Source: Phallusia mammillata (Eukaryota > Chordata > Ascidiacea > Phlebobranchia > Ascidiidae). Taken from it: a stretch of 64,000 nt of DNA. Shown here in pieces: positions 10,612-22,252 of the stretch. Location: assembly GCA_003260075.1 (NCBI GenBank), contig QLIY01000127.1:169141-233140 (forward strand). The letters run 5' to 3'. A program made the position numbers and the translations under genes. The notes under the pieces were generated by a model, which was given only the letters and a program-made list of their open reading frames with translations, ran no database searches and was not told the origin of the DNA. Positions within the stretch are counted from its first letter, which is position 1. Every line of letters begins with the position of its first letter.

Positions 10612-12253
10612 CATGTCTGTACAGATAGATTTATGCACTACTGTTGTAACTTGAGTGATTCAATCCCGTTCTGAGTTTAGTCAATTCAAGCCGTATCTTT
10701 TGTGTCAACCAGAGTTATAAGTCAGGCTGCACTTTTTGGGTTTGGTTCGGACTTAATTATACATAAAACAGGCTTGAAACGGGCCGAACTTTACACTCGA
10801 CCCCCCCCCCCCCAAGGTTGTAAGTGCGGCTGCACTTTTCGGGTTGGGTTCGGACTTAATTATGTATAAAGTGGGCTTGAATTGGGCCGAACTTTACACT
10901 CGACCCCATTTGTGCCGCAATTTCATCAATTTCCAGGCTTTGCTTACAGCTCTGGTGTCAACGTCTCAGTTATGTTGTGCATTTAATGCTTTTGGTTTTA
11001 TTTTTGTTGTTTTTGGTGTTGTGTGAGCCATGCATAAAATTGTTTCAATAAATGTCGTTGAAAAATCTCAAGTACCAGTCGAGCAATAAACTGATTTGTT
11101 ACTTTGTCTATCTATGCCTAAAACGTAAATAGTCAAAATATTATAAAGGTGTAGTTCACTACATTTTCGCAAATATTTTCATCGGACTATAAGATTGTGG
11201 TTGATACATTAAAATTGTAAGCAACATATATTCGAGTCTCTTATACTCAACAAGATAAGCCTCAAATGGTCCTAAACAGATTTTTTTAACTGAATATACC
11301 CTGAAACACTAACTTTACCAACTAAAACATTTTGTCACACAGGCCTATGCTTCATTAAGATCTACAGCTGTATGCAACAACACAGCACGTGCCTCCTGCG
11401 TACCTACATTCAAAACATAACAGAGTTGAAGTTTAGGCCAGAGTATAAACCATTTATTATAAAAGACGTCGTACAACTCCGTGTAATAATGCTACTTTGA
11501 TAATGTACCAGTTCTCAACAACAAAGTTTACATTAGGAAATCAGTTTCGATATTAAACTGCACATACTACAGTGTTGGTTAGAACGGTAGTTAAAGCGCG
11601 TTTGAATAACAGTATTTCTGCTCTTTTGACAATTTTAAAACTGTTTGGTGATATAAACAACACCAATATCTCTAAGTTGTAAGTGGGCCCGTAGCAATAA
11701 ATGCATGTCCCAACCTCGATCAGAATCAGAGTTTGGTTTTCAACACATGCAGCCCGAAAGTTAAGAATAAAATTTCAGAACAAATTATGATAAGAGTAAA
11801 ACCGGACTCAAGGCCAAACGCAAACTTGCAACTCTAACCCAGTTACTGGTACAAGTTGTCTGCAAGCACATTTATTAAGTTAAGTTAAAAGCCGTACTAA
11901 AAAAAACACAAAAATCATATTGCCAAAATAAACCAACACAACAAAAAAGACATAAAACATACTTGATTGGTTTGAAACGAAGAAAGTGGATAACCAAACT
12001 ATAAAAAATACTAGGGTCAAATACACCATACACGAACTTAAACAGTAATTTAATCAAAAACATAACTCCAAGCTTGTATAAACCTTGTTCTATGGCTTAA
12101 TTGACAACCTGCACTGATGACGACAACAGTCATTGTTGAAACGCCTGCATGATGAATTCTTTAAACAAAAGTTCAGTGGCAGTTATATGATTAAAAATAA
12201 AATACACCAATTTGTACAATAAAGTTTCACCGATCGCACTGGTACGGAATGTT
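10612..12253. other. convergent intergenic region between 7TM genes 2 and 3
   Basis: Holds the 3' flank of both genes. A C13 junction at 10801-10813 repeats about 100 bp that belong to the dispersed GGGC-rich element (about 10730-10915). AATAAA words at 11047 and 11085 are plausible poly(A) signals for gene 2. Otherwise AT-rich, no gene seen. Confidence 0.5.
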
Positions 12254-13441
12254 TTATTGGTCCTTGGTCTTTTCCGTCGTGAAGTCCGTGGTTGCAATTC
12301 CCACAGCTGTTGTGACCACTGCATCTGATGTTCCAACGACGTCCATCTCCACACGGTTGTTTACGGGAACATCTGCAGATGAGACCGAAATATTTGGTTT
12401 CCATGGTAAAAGTCGATCTCTCCAATTTGCGTACGAGGCCTGAACGACCGCAAAGCACACTGACAAATAGAAACCATTGAATGTCATCCAAAATCCCACC
12501 CCTTTTCTTCTTCCAGCAAATACGACTACCAGCGTGAACACAAGATCAGAAATGACACAAATCAATGTACCAATACAAAGACGAATAGCTAATCGTTTAG
12601 TGTTTTTCCGAGCTTTTGCTGCACCTCCAACGCAGATAATTTGACGTGGAAATTTTAGTATTGGATAAAGTGTCAGCATGAGTAAAAGAACTTGGAAAAG
12701 AAAAGAGAAAGCCGATGTGACCAACAGATTAATGTAAAAAATTTGCTTAACCGATTCCATCAATCCGCGTGCGGCCGTGCATCCATTAATTGTACTTTTA
12801 ATTTCAGGCAGATACAGGTTAAGGGATGTATTCGTCATGCGAAAGACATAAATTCCAACAATAACCACCACGTTAAACACCTTCAAACGCATAAAACTGA
12901 GATATTGCGAAAGCGGATTTCTACAAAGGTGACCCCCCCCCCCGCGAAAGACATAAATTCCAACAATAACCACCACGTTAAACACCTTCAAGCGCATAGA
13001 ACTGAAAAATTGCAAAAGCGGATTTCTACAAAGGTGATGCTGTCGAACCCACAACAACGTGTACAAACAAAGAACGTTGATCAAAGAACATGTGGCAGAG
13101 ACATAAAAAAACGTTTTGCAAGCCGCCGTGCTGAACGTACCAAATCGAAGCTCAACCTGCGTGGCCAATGCGTACAGCAGAAGACTTACAACGCTTGTGA
13201 GGTCCATCACCTGAAGTTTCCTTTTTAAAACTGCTGCTCTTCTTAAAGATTCGCCACCATGCTTATTTTTGTTTGAAGTATCTCGATATTGAAACACAGA
13301 TTGAGTGACAAAATAGTAAAAAGCCAAGAGCAAAAGCAGTACAGAGAGAATTTCGTCTAAAAGCCTATCTGCTGGCAAATCTGTAGCGTTGGTTGCTGTA
13401 GAGAAAGTTGTTGCGTTGAAAAAGTCTCCTGAAAACTCCAT
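12254..13441 (-). CDS. 7TM gene 3: receptor-like membrane protein (about 95 bp duplicated by a C-run)
   Basis: ATG at 13441 (context TACAATGG), TAA at 12254, single exon. A C11 placeholder at 12933-12943 repeats about 95 bp coding for the TM3-TM4 loop and TM4. It stays in frame, so the apparent protein of 395 residues is about 30 too long. Same layout as gene 2: N-A-T glycosylation sites, D-E-I-L-S, Asp in TM2 (V-M-D-L-T), T-Q-V-E-L-R-F-G, Cys before TM3, W-V-R-Q-H (H for the usual R) after TM3, N-G-C in loop 2, L-T-L-Y-P in TM5, R-L-C-I-G-T in TM6, F-W-M-T-F-N-G in TM7, R-L-L-P-W-K before a Val/Thr-rich tail. N-terminal half is very close to gene 2, so this is a recent inverted duplication. 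Receptor function is inferred from topology only. Confidence 0.75.
   Translation of the reverse strand: MEFSGDFFNATTFSTATNATDLPADRLLDEILSVLLLLLAFYYFVTQSVFQYRDTSNKNKHGGESLRRAAVLKRKLQVMDLTSVVSLLLYALATQVELRFGTFSTAACKTFFYVSATCSLINVLCLYTLLWVRQHHLCRNPLLQFFSSMRLKVFNVVVIVGIYVFRGGGGHLCRNPLSQYLSFMRLKVFNVVVIVGIYVFRMTNTSLNLYLPEIKSTINGCTAARGLMESVKQIFYINLLVTSAFSFLFQVLLLMLTLYPILKFPRQIICVGGAAKARKNTKRLAIRLCIGTLICVISDLVFTLVVVFAGRRKGVGFWMTFNGFYLSVCFAVVQASYANWRDRLLPWKPNISVSSADVPVNNRVEMDVVGTSDAVVTTAVGIATTDFTTEKTKDQ
12933..12943. other. C11 junction inside 7TM gene 3
   Basis: About 12838-12932 is repeated at 12944-13038 with a few changes. In the minus frame it inserts R-G-G-G-G. Confidence 0.85.
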
Positions 13442-14106
13442 TGTACCCTTCCTTCAGGACACACTTTGCAAACCAATAAAGTTATGGCAAACCGTTATGC
13501 CACATTACGACATGTCAACATATGGTCCCATGAATGTTTGAGTGTATTTATGAAGTGTTAATCACAGTTAACTGCATAGCGTTGGTGTGTGATGCAATAG
13601 CACCCGCAAATTGTAAGTCAAAGGTCGTCGTAGAAAATAGCATAATTTAAATAAATTAAATGGCGAACATTTATTTCAACACTTTTTTCTGGGTCGAAAT
13701 ATTTTCGGGCATAAAATATCCCCCCCCCCCTGCAATAGCACCCGCAAATTGTAAGTCAAAGGTCGTCGTAGAAAATAGTATAATTTAAATGGCGAACATT
13801 TATTTCAACACTTTTTTTCTGGGTCGAAATATTTTCGGGCATAAAATATGATTATTATATTTGCAATTTGTGCTTTAAACAAATTTCCTTGGCCAATGGT
13901 TTCAATCCACACAGTAATCTCTTTGTTTATCCATTTGTTTAGGTTACTCTCTAAAGCGGGACTACTCTTCTGTCAGATCGCGTTTGAATGAGATTTCCAG
14001 AAACAAAAAATTTAAAAACATTTTGAGTTTTTACACACATCTAATTGTCCAGACCACTAATACATGCAATAAATATTTTCCTGACAAACTTTGAAACCTT
14101 CTAGTG
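13442..14106. other. non-coding upstream region of 7TM gene 3
   Basis: Holds the gene 3 leader and a C11 junction at 13720-13730 after which about 130 bp (13590-13719) are repeated. No gene seen. Confidence 0.5.
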
Positions 14107-14490
14107 CGTTAGCGCAGTGCTCTTCAACCTTTTTTGGTCTGGTGAACCCTTAAAGTTGTTGCGACGAACTTATGCACCCTGTTTAGTTAAAATCAAAACT
14201 TTTAACGGAAACATTTTTGATCAAAAATTTTTGACGTAAATTAACGTCAATCTGCACTGTGCGCAAAGCGTCTTTTGACATAGATATATGTCAACCGGAC
14301 TGAAAGTGTTAGACATCAACATTGAAAAAAAAAATAAAACGTTCATTTATACATCAATTGAAACCTACACCCTTTTTCTAATATCCTGAAGGTCAAATAT
14401 GAATGGTTCATTAAAAGTTTGTGATGCACCCTTGTATACCTTTTCGTACTGGTGCACCGTGCACATCGGTTGAAGAGCACTGCGTTAGCG
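14107..14490. repeat. hAT-like MITE with perfect 8-bp target duplication
   Basis: Element 14115-14482 (368 bp) has 15-bp perfect inverted ends, CAGTGCTCTTCAACC and GGTTGAAGAGCACTG. Target duplication CGTTAGCG at 14107-14114 and 14483-14490. No transposase inside. Same end family as 48940-49242. Confidence 0.9.
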
Positions 14491-14509
14491 TACCGAATGG
14501 TTATGGTTA

Positions 14510-15278
14510 AAGAACTGATTGAATTTATGTTAATAAACATTTAGCTCAACAGCAGGTAATTTGATGTGGGTTCTATTTTGCATAATCAACAATAGCCGTA
14601 GAATTTATTCTGTCCTGTAAAAGCGGGAATAAAACCAGCTGTCAGAAATTATGCTCTCCCTTATCTGTATTTGTAAAATTGAAAAAAAATCCCATAATTA
14701 CAGCTGTACCTAATATCGGAACGAAATCACATTTATTATTATGTACACGATTCACAACATCGAAATGCTTACGATGCATAAAACCACAAAATAAGGCAAA
14801 TGAGAGTCAAACTCTTTTGTACTGGGATGAGAGTAGTAAGTCAAACAGGGCTTTTCGGGTCGGGTTCGACTGAAGTTTGAATAAAACGAGTTTATTTTAG
14901 GGCCAATTCGAACTTTACGTAGACAAAATGGGGCCAAGGCAGCATGGGGTGCAATTTTAGGCAACTACACGGACTGGAAAGGAAGCTAAAAATAGTCAGC
15001 AGACTATTTTGCCAGTTTATTATGTTATGGAGACGAAAATTCGTTCGCATGATTAACAGTATTTTTACTTGCATTACTGACAACATGTACTTGATGCTTC
15101 GACCTTTTGATCACAGGATTAGCATGTTTCCATGGAAAAATCCTCTGTCTCCAGTTGACATAGGATCCTTGTTCAGCGATAACAGCCAACACCATTTTAA
15201 AACCGTACAAGATGAGCCAAAACTGAGTGTGTTTTCCATCTGATAAGCTAGAGATGGCAACGGAAAACCCCCCCCCCC
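14510..15278 (-). pseudogene. allelic duplicate of the 3' part and downstream flank of 7TM gene 4
   Basis: 14510-15267 matches 15279-about 16020 with scattered substitutions and small indels. 15025-15267 (minus) encodes the TM7 region and tail of 7TM gene 4 with its own stop, then breaks at the C11 run 15268-15278. It lacks TM1-TM6, so it is a partial copy, most simply the second allele left unmerged. It also carries a copy of the dispersed GGGC-rich element (about 14840-14950). Confidence 0.7.
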
Positions 15279-15788
15279 ACTGATTGAATTTATGTTAATA
15301 AACATTTAGCTCAACAGCAGGTAATTCGATGTGGGTTCTATTTTGCATAATCAACAATTGCCGCAGAATTTATTCTGTCCTGTGAAAGCCGGAATAAAAC
15401 CAGCTGTCAAAAATTATGCTCCCCGTTATCTGTATTTGTGAAATTGAAAAAAAATCCCATAATTACAGCACATGTACCTAATATCAGAACGAAATTACAT
15501 TTATTATTATGTACACGATTCACAACATCGAAATGCTTACGATGCATAAAACCACAAAATAAGGCAAATGAGAGTCAAACTCTTTTGTACTGGGATGAGA
15601 GTAGTAAGTCAAACAGGGCTTTTCGGGTCGGGTTCGACTGAAGTTTGAATAAAACGAGTTTATTTTAGGGTAAATTCGAACTTTACGTAGAAAAAATCGG
15701 GTTCGGCCCAGGCTGCATGGGATGCAATTTTAGGCAACTACTCGGACTGGAAAGGTAGCTAAAAATAGTCAGCAGACAGTTTATTATG

Positions 15789-16811
15789 TTATGGAGACGA
15801 AAAGTCGTTCGCATTATTAACAGTATTTTTACTTGCATTACTGACAACATGTATTTGATGCTTCGACCTGTTGATCACAGGATTAGCATGTTTCCACGGA
15901 AAAATCCTCTGTCTCCAGTTGACATAAGATCCTTGTTCAGCGATAACAGCCAAAACCATTTTAAAACCGTACAAGATGAGCCAAAACTGAGTGTGCTTTC
16001 CATCCGACAAGCTAGAGATGGCAACTGAAAATATGATTTCCGAAACAACCAAAAGGGCGGTGGCTAGACTTAGTCTAATAGCAACACGATGCATTAGCCT
16101 CCGCCTTGCTTCGTTTGCCTTAATTCCCAAATGGTTTTGATGCTGAAATAACATTACGACTGGGTAAAGGGTAAGAAGCAGTAGACAGACTTGAAAGACG
16201 AACGATATTGCGGAGGAAATGAGTAGAACGTGATGAAGTTTTTGCTGGAGTAAATCGACTGTAGCATTGGATGCAAGTTCGTCTGAGCATCTTGTTTCGA
16301 CGAAGTGTACGTTAGCCAAAAGCGTCAGAATGCGAAAAGCAAAGACAGAGAATATTACAAAAATGCTCACAGCTCTTAAAACTCTTGTACTCAGCTGCAC
16401 CATTGAAGGGTTTTTGTACATGCTTCGTTGGCGAATCCAAACGGTAACGTAAAGAGACAAAATATTGGCATTTGAGCAAACAATCGTCCCGTTAGATGTC
16501 ACCATACAAACCAGGTTGCCTTGTTCTCCAAAACGCAAATCAATTTGGGTCAAGAAAGCATAAATCAACAATGCGCTTATTCCTATCAGATCAACAGTAC
16601 CAAGAACCTTATGAAGATGTGAGCCAACTGCCGATTTTTGGTCTTTTGCTTTGTTTATACCTTGATAACACTGAAAGCAAATTTGGCTGATCGTCAAATA
16701 AAGAGCAGTAGCAAGAAGTGTCCCTGATAAAATTTCGTCGAAGATTTGGCTGCTTTGCGGCATCTCAACTAGTTGAGTGGTAAAAGAGGTAACGTTCCCT
16801 ACCGCATCCAT
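15789..16811 (-). CDS. 7TM gene 4: receptor-like membrane protein, intact
   Basis: ATG at 16811 (M-D-A-V-G-N-V-T) to TAA at 15789, 340 residues, one exon, not interrupted. An N-V-T site is in the N terminus. Seven hydrophobic segments in the same order as its neighbours: F-D-E-I-L-S then TM1; Asp in TM2 (T-V-D-L-I); T-Q-I-D-L-R-F-G; Cys before TM3 (N-L-V-C); W-I-R-Q-R after TM3; T-R-C-S in loop 2; L-L-L-T-L-Y-P in TM5; long basic loop 3 (E-A-R-R-R-L); F-W-L-I-L-Y-G in TM7; S-Y-V-N-W-R-Q-R and F-P-W-K; short Ser/Asn-rich tail. More diverged from genes 2 and 3 than they are from each other. Alternative upstream starts are non-ATG and not favoured. Confidence 0.82.
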   Translation of the reverse strand: MDAVGNVTSFTTQLVEMPQSSQIFDEILSGTLLATALYLTISQICFQCYQGINKAKDQKSAVGSHLHKVLGTVDLIGISALLIYAFLTQIDLRFGEQGNLVCMVTSNGTIVCSNANILSLYVTVWIRQRSMYKNPSMVQLSTRVLRAVSIFVIFSVFAFRILTLLANVHFVETRCSDELASNATVDLLQQKLHHVLLISSAISFVFQVCLLLLTLYPVVMLFQHQNHLGIKANEARRRLMHRVAIRLSLATALLVVSEIIFSVAISSLSDGKHTQFWLILYGFKMVLAVIAEQGSYVNWRQRIFPWKHANPVINRSKHQIHVVSNASKNTVNNANDFSSP

Positions 16812-18710
16812 CTTCAATGTCAAATGCAACAGTCACTTGCTAATGTAGACACTTTTGCCTGAAAACAGGCAAGGTCATTCAAAAAAGAATGCAACACACA
16901 TTTTTTTAATTGAAAATAAGACATTTTTTTGGAACAATAAACAAGGACTTTAAACAAAGCTTGATCAACAAAACATCCCTAAAACTTGTACAAAAAACAC
17001 CGTGCATACGTTTTAAAAATATATATTTCCAAGACCTTTTGCTGTTCATAACAAAAATTTCGTTATTTCGCCTACAATATAGTGTATTCAATATATACAA
17101 GCAATCTGACAGTTTCCATCAACAAAGATATTCCAAATCATAAACCCTCAACCTGATATTCTATTACGAAATAAAACTGTCAAAAGCGTCTTAGGAAATT
17201 CTAACGCAGATCTTGCACGATGAGGAAGTGTTACTTGAGATTGCTGACAACTGCCTGTCAAACTAGCATTATGCAAAGTGAACATTGCAATGACAATGTT
17301 AATCCTGTTAGTATCCTGCAAACTGAGAGTTCAACTGCAAGTCCAATATCCTTCAACGTAAAATGTGACATGAGGTTTTACGCAACTTACAATCTAAAAA
17401 AACTAAAAGCTAAACTGATGAAGCCTTTGCAAAGGTATAGGTCAATTATTACATGTCATATTTGAGAGTTCGATCGCTAATCCGGTTGGCACTCTGTTCG
17501 GCAAACATATGAATGCTTATTAATTACACCAAAAGCACCATATGGCGAACAATCTTATGTTGAAGAAAAACGAAGAAACAGTCCTATTAATCTGCCGAAA
17601 TATAACTGTACAAACCACAAAAAGAAGAGGACAGATACATATCATACAAAATACATACATGACAAAGTTACTGCTGCTGGAAAAATATGTTTGTGGTAAA
17701 GCGCCTTAACTTCGGCTTGAGAACAGGTGCACCACCAAGTGACAGATTTTTGATTATTTGTTTGCCGAAAGATTTGGAACACTTTGAAACATCGCTGACG
17801 TTTATAATGCTTTCTACACCTGCACATTGGTCAGTACAGTGGTCAAATGATTTACGAAAATATCTGTTTTTTTGTCTTCTTGTTTTCGAAATTTCATTGA
17901 TGGTTCCAACGCAGCTTCATGTAAATCTTAATTGGCCAGTTTGAGCTTGAATACTAATTATCACAAACATAGCGCTATATACTGATTTGCGCTGATATAA
18001 TTGGTGTGTGATTCCATTTTAGTTATGCCATGTGCCTGACATGGCATGGACATCCGGCGTCAACAATCAAGGCACTTGTAACAACACGTAAACATGCACT
18101 TAACAATGGAGTAATTAACATTTCGTCTGTAAGAATCTTGTTTGGCCAGCGATTGACAAACAGCTCATTGGTCTCACACAAAATCAAGTTTTATTCGTAC
18201 CGTGCATTGGCAAATCTTGACATTTTTTAAAATAAAATGTGTGTTTTAAGAATAATGACCATGGGCGAAGTAAGTTGAGTATAACTTACTAATATAAAGT
18301 AGTAAGTCGAGTCGGGTTTTTCGTGTCGAAATTGACTTCGGCTTTTTTTCAAAAAATGCAGGACAGGGGCCAAGTCTAATTCTGACACATTTGCGTTCAA
18401 ATTACACCTTCCGCACACGAATTTGCACAAATTGTGTATGCAAGTCTTTGCACACAGTCGTAATGACCTTTTATGCAGCATATCCGCCAAATAGGTTTAC
18501 TCGATAACTAAAGTTTAGGGCCTAATTCGACTGAAAACATGTTCGAGTTCGAATCTAGTTGGGACTGATCGCGACATTTTGACATCAAGACAGATAAAAT
18601 CGTTTATTACCACAATGCACCAATAAGAGTTTCCTTACAACGAGGTATACAGCGAAAAGCAAATCACAAAAGTTTTTCACAGCAAATAAGTACAAAAACA
18701 TAGTATCTGT
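16812..18710. other. non-coding region between 7TM genes 4 and 5
   Basis: AT-rich. No domain-bearing frame on either strand. About 18300-18560 holds a copy of the dispersed GGGC-rich element. Confidence 0.55.
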
Positions 18711-19799
18711 TTACGTATCACATGAAGTTTTATCAACACTGAATGTGATTTTCCTGTTTTCTTTAACTATCCCACCAGACACATCAGCAATATTGCTGGT
18801 TTTCGAACTGGAGGCAACCGACGGCAGTTCGGACGGGGTATCTGATTTCCATGGCAACAGTCTCTCCTTCCATCTAGCATAGGAGAATTGCACGGTGATA
18901 ACGCATGCGAGCAGGTTGTATCCGTAACAGATAATCCAAAACGCCAAGCCCCTGCCTTTTAAGCTGAAGGTGATTGCCAATGAGAAACCAATGTTGGAAA
19001 AGACACAAACCGATGTACAAACACAAAGACGCACCACAACCTGTTTTATTTTGCGTCTTGTAACAGCTGCGGCTCCAGAATGGCTTTTTCCTCCACGAAT
19101 TTGCTTGAGTAAAGGATAAAGCGTTAAAAGGAGTAAAAAGACTTGAAATACGAATGAAATAGCTGATGAGATAAGCAGAATTCTGTGGAAGGTTCGTCTG
19201 TGCGAGTCCACTGCCCCACGTGTATCTTTACATCCACCTTTGGTGCTCCTTATGTTTGCCAGGTACAGATTAATGGCCGTGTTTGATATCCGAAACACAA
19301 AGACGCCGACAATAACCACTGCGCTGCATACTTTCAAAAGCGTGGAACTGAGATGTTTTAACACAGGGCTCTTGTATAGACTCCGTTGTCGTAGCCACAG
19401 GACCATATATAGGCACAAAATGTTGATGTTGGAAAACAACAAAGCGCCGTAGAAAAATGTTCGACATGCCGTTGTGCATGTAGTTCCAAATCGCAACTCT
19501 ACCTGCGTGGACAAAACATACAACAAAAGCGTACTGACGCTGATCAGGTCTATAATTTGCAATGCTTTAAAGTCTTCTTTACTTAAAGCTTGGTTTCGTT
19601 TCGTTTTCGGGCACGCTCGGCATTGAAACAGAAACTGAGTGATGCAAAGGTATACAGCAGCTACAAGCAACAAACCTGAAAGCACTTCATCTAATACTCT
19701 ATTCCGGGGTAAATATAAACCAATCCTTACATTCAGCAAAGTCGTTGCATTTACTGCAGATACAGTTGTAAAATCACCAGAAAGCTCTTCCGAATCCAT
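18711..19799 (-). CDS. 7TM gene 5: receptor-like membrane protein, intact reference copy
   Basis: ATG at 19799 (M-D-S-E-E-L) to TAA at 18711, 362 residues, one exon, uninterrupted, so the best model for the family. Approximate segments: TM1 36-58, TM2 80-100, TM3 112-136, TM4 154-178, TM5 205-231, TM6 252-280, TM7 284-306. N-A-T glycosylation site at 17-19. Loops after TM1, TM3, TM5 and TM7 are basic, giving an N-outside topology. Cys112 at the top of TM3 and Cys190 in loop 2 could form the disulphide seen in class A GPCRs; Asp84 sits in TM2; W-L-R-Q-R (135-139) occupies the place of DRY. There is no NPxxY. Tail 307-362 has R-L-L-P-W-K followed by a Ser/Thr-rich stretch suited to phosphorylation. 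I do not recognise the family; a GPCR-like orphan receptor is the leading reading. Confidence 0.82.
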   Translation of the reverse strand: MDSEELSGDFTTVSAVNATTLLNVRIGLYLPRNRVLDEVLSGLLLVAAVYLCITQFLFQCRACPKTKRNQALSKEDFKALQIIDLISVSTLLLYVLSTQVELRFGTTCTTACRTFFYGALLFSNINILCLYMVLWLRQRSLYKSPVLKHLSSTLLKVCSAVVIVGVFVFRISNTAINLYLANIRSTKGGCKDTRGAVDSHRRTFHRILLISSAISFVFQVFLLLLTLYPLLKQIRGGKSHSGAAAVTRRKIKQVVVRLCVCTSVCVFSNIGFSLAITFSLKGRGLAFWIICYGYNLLACVITVQFSYARWKERLLPWKSDTPSELPSVASSSKTSNIADVSGGIVKENRKITFSVDKTSCDT

Positions 19800-20741
19800 G
19801 AGTCCTAGTCGCAAAGCAGCAGCTAACAAGTGTGCCTATGTGATTTTTAATTCGTCTCCACACAGCCGTATTTATTTTGCCCATGGCGCTTACATGGGAC
19901 ATAGCTATTATATTGGCCTACGCCGAAATAGGATTTAGATTTAAACCATTAAACTTCTCAGAATGCGAAGGCGCGCGCCACTTGAATAGCTTACACCACT
20001 CATTGTAATTTGACATTTCCATCAAGCCAAACCCCACGTTATGTAAATCTCGTGTAAACCGTGCCTACAAAAACAGGTACGTTCTTGATAGGTTTTGCCT
20101 ATAAAGCCCTTTTGCGTCACGATATTTGTTGTTTTGATATCCGTTCGACACAGAAGGTGGGTATTGACTGATAATGATCCAAACAAACCCATTTTTATGT
20201 AATGAAATGAGATCATTGTTTTTCTATGTACCATTCTGTAAAAAAATCATCCAATTTTGTATACCTATTTATATGATTATCCAAAATAACTGTTATTTGA
20301 TGTCAGAAGTAATAATTTCCAGACATATAAAATTTTCAGTTTTTGTACAAACGAAAACCTATGCTTTTTTACATGCTAACCATACTGCAGACTTAGTAAA
20401 ACTTTTTACCAATGCAAAACTGTGTAGGAAACTAACACACAACAACACCTTATCGACAACTGCAAACATCTAATAACAGATAGACGAACCTACAAACACA
20501 AATGTATTGTATATAACCTAAAGTTTTTAAACAGTATTGTTTTACGCAACCCTGTACCTTTGCAGTTCCGTCCACAAGTCATTTGTATCATATAATTATG
20601 TCAATTAACACATAATGGGGTCAAGACAGCAATCAACCAACGGCACCAAATTGTTGCTTCTTTAAGCATCCATTTGTTCTGTGAAGATTCAAAAACAAAT
20701 ACTCTTAAATGGTGAAAATAACGTTCCAAATAGACGTAAAA

Positions 20742-20742
<1 letters not shown>

Positions 20743-20839
<97 letters not shown>
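20743..20839. other. C97 run, a sized gap filled with C
   Basis: Longest homopolymer in the window. Unlike the 10-13 nt runs I see no repeat of the left flank on the right, so it looks like a sized gap with true missing sequence. Confidence 0.65.
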
Positions 20840-22105
20840 TATGAAGGCCACATCAGTTACACCCGTTTATATACACTTAAGTCACGTACAAATATTCTTG
20901 TTGAAATAAAATATACCTAAACATTTGCAAGTCAATTTCTCTTGAAAAAACACAATTTTTTTATTCGCCCATTAAACTCTGAGTAAGCCTCTGTTTGTGG
21001 AGTTTAACCTACTCGTAACCACTATTATAATGTGTTAATGATTAATGTAACACCATACACAATTTTGTATCTCAAATAACATACAATACGAGAAACTCCT
21101 AACTCCGAAACTGACCCACGTAAATTGATATTTCCCACTGTGATGTATGTTACCTATTAAAACACAGTACATTCCACAGAAGTTCCAAGTATGCGATGTT
21201 ACATTTGTCTTTAAACCTTCATATTCGTGCGATTGTTCTATTTCACTGTCCTGATATCAGTACAAATCAATGTTTCGATTGAATTACATTTTAATGCATA
21301 ACAAATTAGCAAATCCCAAGGGAAAATGGCTTCAAGATACACGGGTTGTCACATAACCATACGGTATAGTTTCGAAAGCAATTCGTTTTTCTGTTTTATG
21401 ATGTGCAATATAAGCATATACCCGTTCCATTCATAATGTTATAAGCTTACGTCATTGGCATTTGCGTCATCGAAACGTTGCAATTAATGCATGATAAAAT
21501 CGTTGCAAGGCGGGTTTCCCGTCCACGCTAACACAACAGCTGTCACTGACGTCTCTAGCCTTTTGACGGCCTTGTTTGTCACGTCAAAGTTGCCATTTGC
21601 CAATACAGTAGGAGTTTGAAGGTATCTGCATTAACTGTCGAAATCGTAGTTCTTGTCAGTATGTCTGTCGTATTTTGAGGTTAGACCACAACTGTCAAAC
21701 TTATCGCTAACCCGACTCTTGAACGATTTGAGCTTTGAGCGCGCAATTAACTGAAATGTCTGGTAAAGGGTGGGTTGAGATTATACACGTTAGGTTAGAA
21801 TCCCGTTAGATGATAAATAGCCTTTCAAAACGATGTGCAGTTAATGATAGAAAACTAGAAGTGAAAAAGTGCCAAGCACCTGAAGCAAGCTAGCTGAGTT
21901 AAGCAAAGTTGATAAATTATCGGACTATTTGAAAAAACATTTATATTTATTAGTCTACGATGGAAAATTGTGCTTCAGGCTATACAAAAATAGGATTACA
22001 AAATTACAAAAAACTATCATTAGACATGAAACATATTCTTTTGCTGCCCAAATCTTCAATTGTTAAGAAGTTACTTTAAATTGTTGTAGCGACTCCTAGT
22101 CCTTT

Positions 22106-22252
22106 ACAATGAATGTAAAAATAGTTTTTAGGCTTGCTTATTCGTTTAAAGGTGTTTCCGTGAGTTTTTGTCAGTATTACAATGAATGTAAATATAATTT
22201 TTGGGCTTGCTTGTTCGTTTAAAGGTGTTTCCGTGAGTTTTTGCCAGTATTT
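22106..22252 (+). repeat. 73-bp tandem duplication
   Basis: Two copies starting ACAATGAATGTAAA at 22106 and 22179, about 90% identical, directly abutting with no homopolymer run. This one is therefore a genuine tandem repeat, unlike the junction duplications. Confidence 0.7.

Noticed and set aside
20681..20920. Two overlapping frames with about 30 prolines
   Set aside because: Translation of the C97 run. No flanking domain or splice logic.
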